Positions 7,236 through 15,831 of a DNA stretch of 64,000 nucleotides are shown piece by piece (the stretch's first letter is position 1; each line of letters starts with the position of its first letter). The DNA comes from Oceanobacillus sp. J11TS1 (GTDB lineage: Bacteria > Bacillota > Bacilli > Bacillales > Amphibacillaceae). Made by a program: the position numbers and the translations under genes. The DNA lies in NCBI RefSeq assembly GCF_018333215.1, contig NZ_BORO01000002.1:186001-250000 (forward strand), in the 5' to 3' direction. The notes under the pieces were generated by a model. That model had not been told where the DNA came from, searched no databases, and saw only the letters and a program-made list of their open reading frames with translations.

Positions 7236-9652
7236 ATATCCTCACTTCCTTTAAATCGTAATTTAATTAAGCTGACAACGGTTAGTACAGCCATGGAAAC
7301 TACAAGTATTTCCAACATCGTATCCATCCCACGAAAGTCCACTAAAATAACATTTACAATATTATATCCGCCCGCTTCTTCTTTTGAGTTCTCTGTATAG
7401 TATTCAGAGATAGAGCTAAAATCGGTATCTTGTCCCATTGAAAATGCTGACAAAGAGCCAAGTGTAATCATCAACCCGAAACCGATGGAGACAATTAATT
7501 TTACAATTTTCATTTTTGGCGGTGTCTTCACCTTTTTCAATTTAGGCAAATGATAAAAGACCAGCATAAATAGGATAACGGAGACGGATTCTATAAGCAG
7601 CTGCGTCAATGCTAAATCAGGTGCTCTGAATAGAACAAATAGAAGAGCTACGATAAACCCGCTGACACTTGTTGCGATGATCAATGCTATCCGATTGTTT
7701 ATAAATGGTATTATCACGACGGAACCGACAAATACCAAAAGGATAAGCCACATATAAATTGGAACCGGTGATAAATCAAGTGATTGAATTGCCGGCAGAT
7801 TATAATGGTACATCGTATAAGCTAGGATAAAAATAATAAATATACTCATATAGATAAAATAATCTCTTAATCTTCCCGTCATCTGGATGCGTGTTATCCA
7901 TTTTGAACCCGCAATTAAACCGTTATATCCAGAGTCATACACACTGTTGAATATATCTCTTTCCCCGCGGTAAAATGCGGAGTTCTCCCATTTTTTAAAC
8001 GTTATAAACAGAAGTACACCTAAAATGATAATACCAATTGTCATAAATAGTTCCGGTGTAAAACCATGCCAATGGGAAATATGCACATCAAATACCTCAC
8101 CAGGTGATATGATACCCGGAGCGATGGCAGCCATAGCAGGCTCAATAATGGAGTATGCTAACAGATTAGGGAAAAGCCCGAAAACAATAACAAGGGCAGC
8201 TAGTATAATAGGGCTAATCAGCATACCAACCGGCGCTTCATGAACATGTTTAACTTTTAACTTGCTGAGATTAAGGTCTCCCATAAATGTCCTGGTGAAC
8301 ATGAGAATACAGTATAAAAAGGTAAATACGCTGGCAATCCAAGCGATAACTGGAATGATAATGCCAAGTGTTTCCAAATTGAAAATGCCGTATTCTGTTA
8401 CGTTAAGCATCCCGGTAAGAAATAGTTCCTTACTTAAAAATCCGTTAAATGGCGGAAGACCTGCCATCGAAGCAAGACCAATAAGAGAAATCGTTGCTGT
8501 TATAGGCATAACAGTCATTAAGCCGCCTAATTTTCGAATGTCTCTTGTTCCTGTTTCATGGTCAATGATTCCTGCAGCCATAAAGAGGCTTCCCTTAAAA
8601 GTAGCATGGTTAATTAAATGAAATACTGCTGCTAAGATGGCAGTCATGTATAAAGCATTGTCTCCATTTTGAAAATAGAAAGCAGCTGAACCTGTTCCAA
8701 GAAGACTCATGATCATACCCAATTGACTGACAGTAGAGTAGGCCAGTATTCCTTTTAAGTCTTTTTGGCGTACAGCAGAGACAGACCCCCATATCAGTGT
8801 TACTAAACCTACTGTGGTTATAATCCAGAACCATTCTGGTACACCGCCAAAAACGCCTGTTAATCTGGCAACAAGGTAAATTCCGGCTTTAACCATCGTG
8901 GCAGAGTGAAGATAAGCACTGACAGGTGTTGGAGCTTCCATTGCGTCAGGAAGCCAGATGTGGAACGGAAACTGAGCAGATTTGGTAAATGCTCCTAATA
9001 AGACAAGTATCATAGCTGGGATAAATAAACTGCTAGCCATGATCATATCAGCATTTGCAATTAGTTCCCTGATACTGAATGTGCCTGCAATAACGTAAAG
9101 TAAAGAAAAACCACCGAGCATGGACAATCCGCCAAAAACAGTGATAAACATTGATTTTTGAGCGCCATAAATAGATTTCTCTCTCGTATACCAATAACTG
9201 ATTAATAAGGAAGAAGCAATACTTGTCACTTCCCAGAAAACATAGATAACGATTAAGTTATCTGATAGGATAACCCCTAGCATAGCACCCATAAACATTA
9301 GTAAATAAACATAGAAATTGTTTAGCTTCTCTTTTCGTTTAGACAAATAGTAGATGGAGTAAAGAACTACTAATGCCCCAATCCCAGTAATCAATAATGC
9401 AAAAAGCAAGCTTAAACCATCAAGGTATATATCAAAGTTTATACCCAGCGAAGGTACCCAGTTCAGATTATTTAAAATCACTTCTCCGGATGAAGTTCTA
9501 GGGATGAATGATAGGAAATAAACGAATAGTACCAGAGGCAGAATTAAAACAAACCAGCCGGTATGTATTCTTTTTAAATACTTATACAAGAATGGAATAA
9601 GTACGGCTGCAATAAATGGTGATAAGGCAGCCCAATGTAATAACGTCAACAT
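7232..9652 (-). CDS. mrpA: Mrp Na+/H+ antiporter subunit A
   Basis: The large 806-residue subunit, homologous to NuoL with a C-terminal extension unique to MrpA. The N-terminal two thirds contain the ND5/proton-antiporter core: FWEVTSIASSLLI with the key acidic residue (about 140-152), GAFTKSAQFPFHIWLPDAMEAPTPVSAYLHSATMVKAG around 225-260 and GLPPFNGFLSKE around 405. The last 200 residues are the NuoJ-like domain (RAPDLALTQLLIESVSVILFML). It exchanges cytoplasmic Na+ for external H+, giving pH homeostasis and salt tolerance. AAGGAGG lies just before the ATG. First gene of the operon mrpA-B-C-D-E-F-G. Confidence 0.96.
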   Translation of the reverse strand: MLTLLHWAALSPFIAAVLIPFLYKYLKRIHTGWFVLILPLVLFVYFLSFIPRTSSGEVILNNLNWVPSLGINFDIYLDGLSLLFALLITGIGALVVLYSIYYLSKRKEKLNNFYVYLLMFMGAMLGVILSDNLIVIYVFWEVTSIASSLLISYWYTREKSIYGAQKSMFITVFGGLSMLGGFSLLYVIAGTFSIRELIANADMIMASSLFIPAMILVLLGAFTKSAQFPFHIWLPDAMEAPTPVSAYLHSATMVKAGIYLVARLTGVFGGVPEWFWIITTVGLVTLIWGSVSAVRQKDLKGILAYSTVSQLGMIMSLLGTGSAAFYFQNGDNALYMTAILAAVFHLINHATFKGSLFMAAGIIDHETGTRDIRKLGGLMTVMPITATISLIGLASMAGLPPFNGFLSKELFLTGMLNVTEYGIFNLETLGIIIPVIAWIASVFTFLYCILMFTRTFMGDLNLSKLKVKHVHEAPVGMLISPIILAALVIVFGLFPNLLAYSIIEPAMAAIAPGIISPGEVFDVHISHWHGFTPELFMTIGIIILGVLLFITFKKWENSAFYRGERDIFNSVYDSGYNGLIAGSKWITRIQMTGRLRDYFIYMSIFIIFILAYTMYHYNLPAIQSLDLSPVPIYMWLILLVFVGSVVIIPFINNRIALIIATSVSGFIVALLFVLFRAPDLALTQLLIESVSVILFMLVFYHLPKLKKVKTPPKMKIVKLIVSIGFGLMITLGSLSAFSMGQDTDFSSISEYYTENSKEEAGGYNIVNVILVDFRGMDTMLEILVVSMAVLTVVSLIKLRFKGSEDI

Positions 9653-9962
9653 TAATTCCTCCTTTGACAGTAATTACGAATTCTTTTTAACAAGGAGGTA
9701 ATATTAAAATACTTTAAATATTCCTTCAGTTAAAAGCATTCGCCATCATTTTTAGTGTTAATAAGGGTTATTCGGTATGATAATGAAGGGGGAATACCAT
9801 GCTTTTTTGGTTTGTTCTCCATTTCTTTACGATATTTCACTCACTAAAATGAGTGCTACATTAGATTATAACTTATTCAGAAGAAGGATGCATACAAAAA
9901 GAATGTGCTTGCCAAAGGTTTAAACTTTTTATTTAAATAGGAAGAAACAGGGGAAAAAACAC
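9653..9962. other. Intergenic stretch upstream of mrpA
   Basis: About 310 bases between the mrp operon and the sda terminator. It must carry the leftward mrp promoter, but I cannot place -35/-10 boxes with confidence. A 46-codon open frame on the plus strand from about 9786 has no convincing ribosome binding site and is not called. Confidence 0.4.
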
Positions 9963-9991
9963 AAAAAAAAACTTCAATTTTAAAATTGAAG
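9963..9991 (-). terminator. Terminator after sda
   Basis: Perfect palindrome CTTCAATTTTAAAATTGAAG at 9972-9991; on the minus strand it runs straight into a stretch of eight or more T. It lies 17 bases after the sda stop. Confidence 0.85.
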
Positions 9992-10008
9992 ATTTGTAGA
10001 AGACAAAA

Positions 10009-10149
10009 TTATACAGATTCTTTGATTTTATGAGTTAGAGATCTTTTATGGATTTCTTCCTCAAACAAAGAAAGAAAATCAGGACTAAGATTTAACGATA
10101 TAGCAGTATAATACGATTCAAGTAACAGCTCGTCCGATAATGTTTCCAC
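10009..10149 (-). CDS. sda: Sporulation checkpoint inhibitor Sda
   Basis: A 46-codon gene starting with GTG 10149 behind a strong GAGGAGG at 10157-10163 (7-base spacing). The product contains METLSDELLLESYYTA, NLSPDFLSLFEEEI and HKRSL, matching the helical-hairpin protein Sda residue for residue over most of its length. Sda binds the dimerisation/phosphotransfer domain of sporulation kinases such as KinA and blocks entry into sporulation when replication initiation or DNA integrity is disturbed. As in B. subtilis it stands divergently before yqeG. Four DnaA-box-like sites lie upstream, fitting the known DnaA-dependent transcription of sda. It is too short for ordinary gene callers. Confidence 0.92.
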   Translation of the reverse strand: METLSDELLLESYYTAISLNLSPDFLSLFEEEIHKRSLTHKIKESV

Positions 10150-10229
10150 AATGCAACCTCCTCATTCGTAGGCAATAACTTAACTTAATATTAATTTAAC
10201 ATGTATATCTTGTGTTAACAAGCGCTAAC

Positions 10230-10328
10230 TTATCTACATATAGTTGTAGATAAGTTGTGTATAAGAGAGTGAGTAACCTCAATTAGATTTGTTACTGACG
10301 CATTCTTATGTTGATAAAGTTATCCACA
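10230..10328 (-). promoter_or_regulatory. DnaA-box cluster upstream of sda
   Basis: Four nine-base sites match the DnaA box: TTATCTACA at 10230-10238, its inverted copy TGTAGATAA at 10245-10253, TGTGTATAA (complement TTATACACA) at 10256-10264, and a perfect TTATCCACA at 10320-10328. They sit 80-180 bases upstream of the sda start. In B. subtilis sda transcription is driven by DnaA through such boxes (established); the role here is inferred from position. Confidence 0.8.
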
Positions 10329-10645
10329 AACACGAATAAAATCGGAATTTGTCGAACGATTTTTAAAGTTGGAATGCATTTTTTCCGTATACTTGCATAG
10401 CTGGCTCATAGCAAGAAGAAAAATGGAAGAATCGCTGTTGTTGGGGTTGACGCCTTTACAATGACAATAATTCTTTGAAACGCTAGTCAGTTGCAGTAGG
10501 ATTAGGTATAATGTGGTGTAGCATAAAGTTGCTTGACTTGTCTTTCCACGAGCAGCTTCCTCTTTTAATCGGAAAGATAGAAGATGCTAGAGTAAGTCGT
10601 TACGAGAGAATAAGTTAATTAATTGGGAAATCTTGAGGTGTGTAT

Positions 10646-11161
10646 ATGTTTTCGAAATTCTTGCCGAATAAGCAAATAGATCAAATTTTTGATTTGAAGC
10701 CAGAAATGTTAAAAGAGAAAGGAATTAAAGGTATTATAACGGACTTAGATAATACCTTGGTTGCTTGGGATGTGAAGGACGCGACGCCTGATGTCATTAG
10801 CTGGTTTAAAACAATGGAAGAGAATGATATAAAAGTAACGATTATATCGAATAATAATCAAGAACGTGTAAAGGTTTTTTCAGAGCCATTGGGAACGCCG
10901 TTTGTATTTAGTGCAAAAAAGCCTTTAAGCAGAGCCTTTAAAACCGTTGCAAAGCAAATGGGATTAAAGAAAGAAGAAATCCTAGTGGTTGGAGATCAAT
11001 TATTAACTGATGTTTTAGGCGGAAATATGGCTGGATTCTATACGGTTTTAGTTGTTCCCGTGGTGCAGACCGATGGTAAAATAACGAAGATTAATCGTAT
11101 GATTGAAAGAAGGATTTTAAAAAGGCTGGAAAGAAAAGCTAAAATGAACAGGGAGGAATAA
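10646..11161 (+). CDS. yqeG: YqeG family HAD-IIIA-type phosphatase
   Basis: A 171-residue HAD-superfamily protein. Motif I is TDLDNTLV (residues about 33-40) with the nucleophile and general acid aspartates, motif II TIISNNN (about 66-72), and motif III/IV GDQLLTDVLGGN (about 115-126). The family (TIGR01668) is related to phosphatidylglycerol-phosphate phosphatases of plants and fungi; the bacterial substrate is not settled. ATG 10646 is chosen over GTG 10640 because GAGG at 10635-10638 is 7 bases away. It is the first gene of the conserved yqeG-yqeH-aroE-yhbY-nadD-yqeK-rsfS-yqeM cluster. Confidence 0.93.
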   Translation: MFSKFLPNKQIDQIFDLKPEMLKEKGIKGIITDLDNTLVAWDVKDATPDVISWFKTMEENDIKVTIISNNNQERVKVFSEPLGTPFVFSAKKPLSRAFKTVAKQMGLKKEEILVVGDQLLTDVLGGNMAGFYTVLVVPVVQTDGKITKINRMIERRILKRLERKAKMNREE

Positions 11162-11163
11162 GC

Positions 11164-12273
11164 TTGGAACAACATATTTGTCAAGGATGCGGGAGTATTA
11201 TCCAAACTGAGCATCCTAATGAACCAGGTTATGCGCCAGTTAGTGCGCTAGATAAAGAAATTATATTATGTAAACGATGTTTTCGCTTAAAGCATTATAA
11301 CGAGATTCAGGATGTTTCGTTAACAGATGCTGACTTTTTAAAAATGGTCAGTTCGATTCGGGATAGAAATGGTTTAATTGTTCATATCATTGATGTTTTC
11401 GATGTGAATGGGACGTTATTAAATAATTTACCTAGAATTACGGGCGATAATCCGATTATCTTGGTAGGGAATAAACTTGATTTATTGCCAAAATCGACGA
11501 ACGAAAATAAATTGAAACAGTGGCTTCGTCATGAAGCGAGTCAGCTTGGGATTAAGATTCAGGATGTTGTATTAATATCTTCTGTAAAAGGAAAAGGGAT
11601 AGAGGAGCTAAAGCAGAAAATAGAAGTGCATCGAGGGAATAGAGATGTATTTATCGTTGGTGTCACAAATGTTGGAAAATCAACTTTTATTAATCGTTTA
11701 ATTAAAGAGACAACGGGAGAAGAGAATGCAATTACGACCTCTTATTTTCCTGGAACAACATTGGGTTTTATTGAAATACCATTAGATGAAGATACATTTC
11801 TTGTAGACACACCAGGAATTGTTAATAAACAGCAGATGGCTCATTATGTTTCTGAAAAAGAACTAAAAATGATTACACCAAAAAAAGAAATTAAAGCCAG
11901 AGTTTACCAATTAAACCAGCAGCAAACATTATACGTAGGTGGCTTGGTAAGATTAGACTTTATAAAAGGGGATAAACAATCATTTATTTGTTATTTCTCT
12001 AATGATTTAACAATCCATCGGACGAAGTTGGAGAATGCTGATGAGTTATATAAGAAACATGCGGGAGAACTGTTATCTCCACCATTTAGCGATCAATTGG
12101 AAAATTATCCTTCCCTCGTCGCACACAGTTTTAAAATAGAAAAAGGGAAAATAGACATCGTCTTTCCTGGGTTAGGATGGATTAGCATTCAGGGAGAAGG
12201 AGCTACCGTTACTGCACATAGCCCGAAAGGTGTTTCCGTTACAACCAGAAAATCATTTATCTCTGGTCAATAA
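11164..12273 (+). CDS. yqeH: Ribosome biogenesis GTPase YqeH
   Basis: A 369-residue circularly permuted GTPase. An N-terminal zinc-finger-like region (CQGC at residues 5-8 and CKRC at about 38-41) precedes the GTPase, whose motifs run in permuted order: G4 NKLD (about 102), G5 SSVKG, then G1 GVTNVGKST (about 168) and G3 DTPG. YqeH is needed for 30S subunit assembly. It starts with TTG two bases after the yqeG stop, behind GGAGGAATAAGC. The C-terminal third is the usual RNA-binding domain. Confidence 0.95.
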   Translation: MEQHICQGCGSIIQTEHPNEPGYAPVSALDKEIILCKRCFRLKHYNEIQDVSLTDADFLKMVSSIRDRNGLIVHIIDVFDVNGTLLNNLPRITGDNPIILVGNKLDLLPKSTNENKLKQWLRHEASQLGIKIQDVVLISSVKGKGIEELKQKIEVHRGNRDVFIVGVTNVGKSTFINRLIKETTGEENAITTSYFPGTTLGFIEIPLDEDTFLVDTPGIVNKQQMAHYVSEKELKMITPKKEIKARVYQLNQQQTLYVGGLVRLDFIKGDKQSFICYFSNDLTIHRTKLENADELYKKHAGELLSPPFSDQLENYPSLVAHSFKIEKGKIDIVFPGLGWISIQGEGATVTAHSPKGVSVTTRKSFISGQ

Positions 12274-12331
12274 GCAGATAAAATTAGCAAGGATGATATA
12301 TGTTATCTATCAATAGTTAGGAGGCATTCCT

Positions 12332-13162
12332 TTGACTTTAGAATTAAAATTAATTGGGTATCCTATTAAGCATTCTTTGTCACCGTGGATTCAAAATTCA
12401 TTTCTAGACAGAACAGGAACTGATGGGTCTTATACCTTACATGAAATAGCGGATGTATTAACTTTTGAAGAGGAAATGAAGAAACTCAGAGAAGCGAAAG
12501 TGAATGGATTTAACGTAACTGTTCCTTATAAGCAAACAATTATTCCATTTCTTGACCGGCTTGATATTACTGCAGAACAAATAGGAGCAGTCAATACGGT
12601 TTCTCTAGAAGGGGAAGAGTGGGTTGGATACAATACAGATGGTATAGGTTATGTACAGGCATTGCGTGATAAGTTTCCGGAGCGAATGAAAGATACAAAT
12701 GTTCAAATTTTAATACTTGGTGCAGGTGGAGCGGCACGAGGAATTTTCCATGCTCTGTTTCATGAAGATTATAAAGATCTAACCCTTGCTAATCGAACAA
12801 AAGCAAAAGGGGAAGATATTGTTGAAGGGACCAGCGCAAGTGTCATTACACTAAAAGAAGCTGAGCGAAATATTGATAGATATGATGTCATTATTCAGAC
12901 AACTTCTGTAGGAATGAATGAAGCAAAACAAATCATCGATTTAACGGACTTAAAAGAGGGAACAATCGTCAGTGATATTGTCTATCAGCCGCTTGTTACA
13001 CAGTTTTTAAAACAAGCACAAGAAAAAGGCGGCCATGTTCATTATGGTCATACCATGCTGTTGTATCAAGCGCAAAAGGCATTTGAAATTTGGTCAAATA
13101 AAAAGGTGAACATTGAAGGAATGGACGAAGAATTAAGAACACGAATAAAAGGAGACAAATAA
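12332..13162 (+). CDS. aroE: Shikimate dehydrogenase (NADP+)
   Basis: Reduces 3-dehydroshikimate to shikimate in chorismate and aromatic amino acid synthesis. Of 276 residues, the N-terminal substrate domain shows KHSLSPWIQN and the catalytic NVTVPYKQ (Lys about 67), and NTDGIGY holds the catalytic Asp near residue 104. The dinucleotide-binding loop GAGGAARG follows at about 130-137. The start is TTG after TAGGAGG. The gene lies between yqeH and yhbY, the conserved order in Bacillaceae. Confidence 0.95.
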   Translation: MTLELKLIGYPIKHSLSPWIQNSFLDRTGTDGSYTLHEIADVLTFEEEMKKLREAKVNGFNVTVPYKQTIIPFLDRLDITAEQIGAVNTVSLEGEEWVGYNTDGIGYVQALRDKFPERMKDTNVQILILGAGGAARGIFHALFHEDYKDLTLANRTKAKGEDIVEGTSASVITLKEAERNIDRYDVIIQTTSVGMNEAKQIIDLTDLKEGTIVSDIVYQPLVTQFLKQAQEKGGHVHYGHTMLLYQAQKAFEIWSNKKVNIEGMDEELRTRIKGDK

Positions 13163-13163
13163 C

Positions 13164-13454
13164 ATGTTAACAAACAAGCAAAAGCAATTTTTACGAAGTG
13201 AAGCTCACTCCATTAAACCCATTTTTCAAGTCGGTAAAGATGGTGTCAATGATAATATGGTAAAACAAATTAGTGAGGCTTTAGAAAGAAGAGAATTAAT
13301 TAAGGTCAGTATTCTGCAGAATTGTGTGGAAGACAAGCACGCCGTTGCAGAACAAATTTCATCTGGTACCGAATCGGAAGTGGTACAAGTTATTGGGAAT
13401 ACCATTATTTTATATAAGGAATCTGCAGATCATAAAGAAATAAAATTACCATAA
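13164..13454 (+). CDS. yhbY: Ribosome assembly RNA-binding protein YhbY
   Basis: A 96-residue CRS1-YhbY (CRM) domain protein (B. subtilis YqeI). The fold is IF3-C-like, and the RNA-binding loop corresponds to FQVGKDGVNDNMV at about residues 20-32. E. coli YhbY associates with pre-50S particles. It begins two bases after aroE, so the two are surely co-transcribed, and its length is normal. Confidence 0.93.
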   Translation: MLTNKQKQFLRSEAHSIKPIFQVGKDGVNDNMVKQISEALERRELIKVSILQNCVEDKHAVAEQISSGTESEVVQVIGNTIILYKESADHKEIKLP

Positions 13455-13485
13455 AGATGTTCAAAAAGACACAGAAGGTGATTCT

Positions 13486-14061
13486 TTGAAGAAGATTGGC
13501 ATTTTAGGCGGGACATTTAACCCGCCCCATATAGGGCATTTATGGATTGCTGAGGAAGTACGTATTCGAAAGCAATTAGATGAAATTTGGTTTGTTCCTA
13601 CACGGACCCCGCCACATAAAGAAACGGCCGTTCTAGATGCTGCTCATCGCTTAGAAATGCTTCGATTAGCAATACAAGGTAATCCTCATTTTCATATAAA
13701 TGCTTTAGAACTTGAAAGGGAAGGGAAATCTTACACCTATGATACGGTGAAGGAGCTAACAGCGAAATATCATGAAGACGCCTTTTCTTTTATTATAGGA
13801 AGTGATATGGTGGAGTATTTACCAAAATGGTATCGAGTAGATGAGTTAGTGAAAATGGTGCGGTTCATAGGTGTATCAAGGCCAGGATCCGAATTACAAA
13901 CCACATATCCTATTGATTGTTTAGAAATACATCCATTAGATATTTCCTCTACTTTTATAAGAAATCGATTGGGAGATGGCGAGTTTGTTCGTTATTTGCT
14001 TCCGAGCGCGGTGATGAATTATATTAAGGAGAATCGGATTTATGGATATAGAGAAAGTTAA
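13486..14061 (+). CDS. nadD: Nicotinate-nucleotide adenylyltransferase NadD
   Basis: Adenylates nicotinic acid mononucleotide to deamido-NAD in NAD synthesis. The nucleotidyltransferase signature GGTFNPPHIGH is at residues 8-18 and the second ATP-binding motif ISSTFIRNR at about 162-170. It starts with TTG (product MKKIGILGG) behind AGAAGGTGATTC. Its last 20 bases overlap the start of yqeK. Confidence 0.95.
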   Translation: MKKIGILGGTFNPPHIGHLWIAEEVRIRKQLDEIWFVPTRTPPHKETAVLDAAHRLEMLRLAIQGNPHFHINALELEREGKSYTYDTVKELTAKYHEDAFSFIIGSDMVEYLPKWYRVDELVKMVRFIGVSRPGSELQTTYPIDCLEIHPLDISSTFIRNRLGDGEFVRYLLPSAVMNYIKENRIYGYRES

Positions 14062-14629
14062 GAGCGATTTACAAGAAAGGCTAACTGAAGCAAGATATGA
14101 ACATACATTAAGAGTAACAGATACAGCAATGAAACTGGCCGAGACTTTTCATGAATCTACAGAAAAAGTAAGGATTGCTGCTTTATTCCATGATTATTGC
14201 AAGTATGATTCTTTAGATGAAATGAAAAAAGAAATTCAATCAAATAGTGTGTTACCAGATTTGTTACTTTCTTACCATCATGAATTATGGCATGGACCCG
14301 TTGCGTCGATTCGCATTGAAGAAAAATATGCGGTAACGGACCAAGAAATTAAAGATGCTATTTTCTTCCATACAACAGGAAGAGCGAATATGACAAAACT
14401 GGATAAAATTATTTTTCTTGCTGACTATATAGAGCCAGGCAGAGCTTTCCCTGGAGTAGATGAAGTAAGGAATACAGCTAAGACAGATTTAACAAGAGCA
14501 TGTTATCAGGCTGCAAGAAACACAATCCTATTTTTGATGGAGAAGAATCGTACCGTGTACCCTGCCAGCTTTCATGCTTATAATGATTTAAACCAACAAG
14601 TTTTTGGAGGAAATAGAAATGAATACTAA
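14042..14629 (+). CDS. yqeK: HD-domain symmetrical Ap4A hydrolase YqeK
   Basis: A 195-residue HD hydrolase that splits diadenosine tetraphosphate into two ADP; this activity is known for the YqeK family. Metal ligands are visible as HTLRV (about residue 21), FHDYCKY with the HD pair (about 49-50), and the SYHHELWHGP histidines (about 78-84). It overlaps nadD by 20 bases and rsfS by 11 bases, which suggests coupled translation. Confidence 0.93.
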   Translation: MDIEKVKSDLQERLTEARYEHTLRVTDTAMKLAETFHESTEKVRIAALFHDYCKYDSLDEMKKEIQSNSVLPDLLLSYHHELWHGPVASIRIEEKYAVTDQEIKDAIFFHTTGRANMTKLDKIIFLADYIEPGRAFPGVDEVRNTAKTDLTRACYQAARNTILFLMEKNRTVYPASFHAYNDLNQQVFGGNRNEY

Positions 14630-14975
14630 AGAGTTAATTCAAGTAGTTGCAGAAGCCTGTGACGATAAACGAGCAGAAAATATTATAGCGTTAGATATGA
14701 ATGAAGTATCTTTAGTGGCTGATTATTTTGTAATCTGTCACGGGAGTAATGAACGACAAGTACAAGCAATTGCACGTGCAATAAAAGAAACCGCTGAAGA
14801 AAAGGGCAAAGACGTTAAGCGAATGGAAGGCTTTGAAGAGGCTCGCTGGGTTCTTGTAGATATTGGTGATATCGTTTGTCATATCTTCCACAAGGATGAA
14901 AGATACTATTATAATTTAGAAAAATTATGGGGCGACGCAGATCGCGTTGCACTAAATATTATACAAGAAGGTTAA
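14619..14975 (+). CDS. rsfS: Ribosome silencing factor RsfS
   Basis: A 118-residue RsfS/Iojap (YqeL) protein that binds uL14 on the 50S subunit and blocks subunit joining when nutrients are short. Conserved stretches ADYFVICHGSNERQVQAIA and EGFEEARWVLVDIGDIVCHIF are intact. ATG 14619 is used because GGAGG at 14606-14610 is 8 bases away; an upstream TTG at 14604 would add five residues. The start lies inside the end of yqeK. Confidence 0.95.
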   Translation: MNTKELIQVVAEACDDKRAENIIALDMNEVSLVADYFVICHGSNERQVQAIARAIKETAEEKGKDVKRMEGFEEARWVLVDIGDIVCHIFHKDERYYYNLEKLWGDADRVALNIIQEG

Positions 14976-14981
14976 TCTAAA

Positions 14982-15728
14982 ATGGCATATCATAAAATGG
15001 CCGAGGTATACGATCAATTTATGGATAATGTTCCATATGATGATTGGATTGTAATGATTCAACAAATGATAGCTCAGGCAACGAGACCTGTTCAATCGAT
15101 CATTGATTTAGGTTGTGGAACAGGTATTATTACTCGAAAACTTGCAGCAGCGGGCTATAAAATGACTGGGGTAGATTTGTCTAGTGATATGCTGGAAAAA
15201 GCACAACAGGAATTAGATTCATTGAACACAATAAAATGGATGGAAGCAGATATCACCGCGTTAAAGCATAGCAACCAGCACTACGATATGGCAATCAGCT
15301 GCTGTGACGTGATGAACTATATCACAGATCTGGAAAGTGTTGAACGGACATTTGAAAATGTATATCGTCTGTTAGAAGCAGATGGAGTATTTTTCTTTGA
15401 TGTTCATTCTCTTCATACGGTGGAAGATATTTATATTGGTCAAACTTTCTCGGATGTAACAGACGAAGCGGCTTATATTTGGGAGTGTGAACCTGGAGAT
15501 GCGGTTGGAGAAATGTATCATCAGCTAACCTTTTTCCATCAAGAAGAAGGCGATCTTTTTGCACGCTTTCAAGAAAAACATCATCAGCGGACATTTCCAG
15601 TAGAAGTATATAAAAATATTTTAAAAAAAATCGGTTTTGAAAAAGTGAAAATTTATGCTGATTTTTCATTGGAAGCAAATAATTGGAACAGCACCTCAGA
15701 AAGAATTTTCTTTTTAGCTGAAAAATAA
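14982..15728 (+). CDS. yqeM: Class I SAM-dependent methyltransferase YqeM
   Basis: A 248-residue Rossmann-fold methyltransferase. SAM-binding motif I is IDLGCGTGIITRKLA (about residues 41-55), with the acidic end of strand 2 at VDLSSDML and motif III ISCCDVMNYI. The substrate is not established for this family. It follows rsfS by 6 bases and ends the yqeG-to-yqeM run before the comE genes. Confidence 0.9.
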   Translation: MAYHKMAEVYDQFMDNVPYDDWIVMIQQMIAQATRPVQSIIDLGCGTGIITRKLAAAGYKMTGVDLSSDMLEKAQQELDSLNTIKWMEADITALKHSNQHYDMAISCCDVMNYITDLESVERTFENVYRLLEADGVFFFDVHSLHTVEDIYIGQTFSDVTDEAAYIWECEPGDAVGEMYHQLTFFHQEEGDLFARFQEKHHQRTFPVEVYKNILKKIGFEKVKIYADFSLEANNWNSTSERIFFLAEK

Positions 15729-15775
15729 GTTGTAAAATCAATTTTTACCCTGCTTTTTTAAAAAGAGGAGATTAT

Positions 15776-15825
15776 CCTTCTTTGCCGAAATACTATATGA
15801 ATCGTATTTTGACAAAGAAGGAGGT
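15776..15825 (+). promoter_or_regulatory. Hairpin enclosing the comEA ribosome binding site
   Basis: CCTTCTTTG (15776-15784) pairs perfectly with CAAAGAAGG (15813-15821). Inside it AAATAC (15788-15793) pairs with GTATTT (15804-15809). The right arm takes up the AAGG of the comEA Shine-Dalgarno AAGGAGGT (15818-15825), so the folded leader should hide part of the ribosome binding site. Confidence 0.6.
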
Positions 15826-15831
15826 AATACC

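Noticed and set aside
8262-8621. 119-codon plus-strand open frame inside mrpA
   Set aside because: Antisense to a conserved membrane protein gene; composition is that of a complement of hydrophobic codons.
15322-15741. 139-codon minus-strand open frame over yqeM
   Set aside because: Complement of the methyltransferase gene; no family features.
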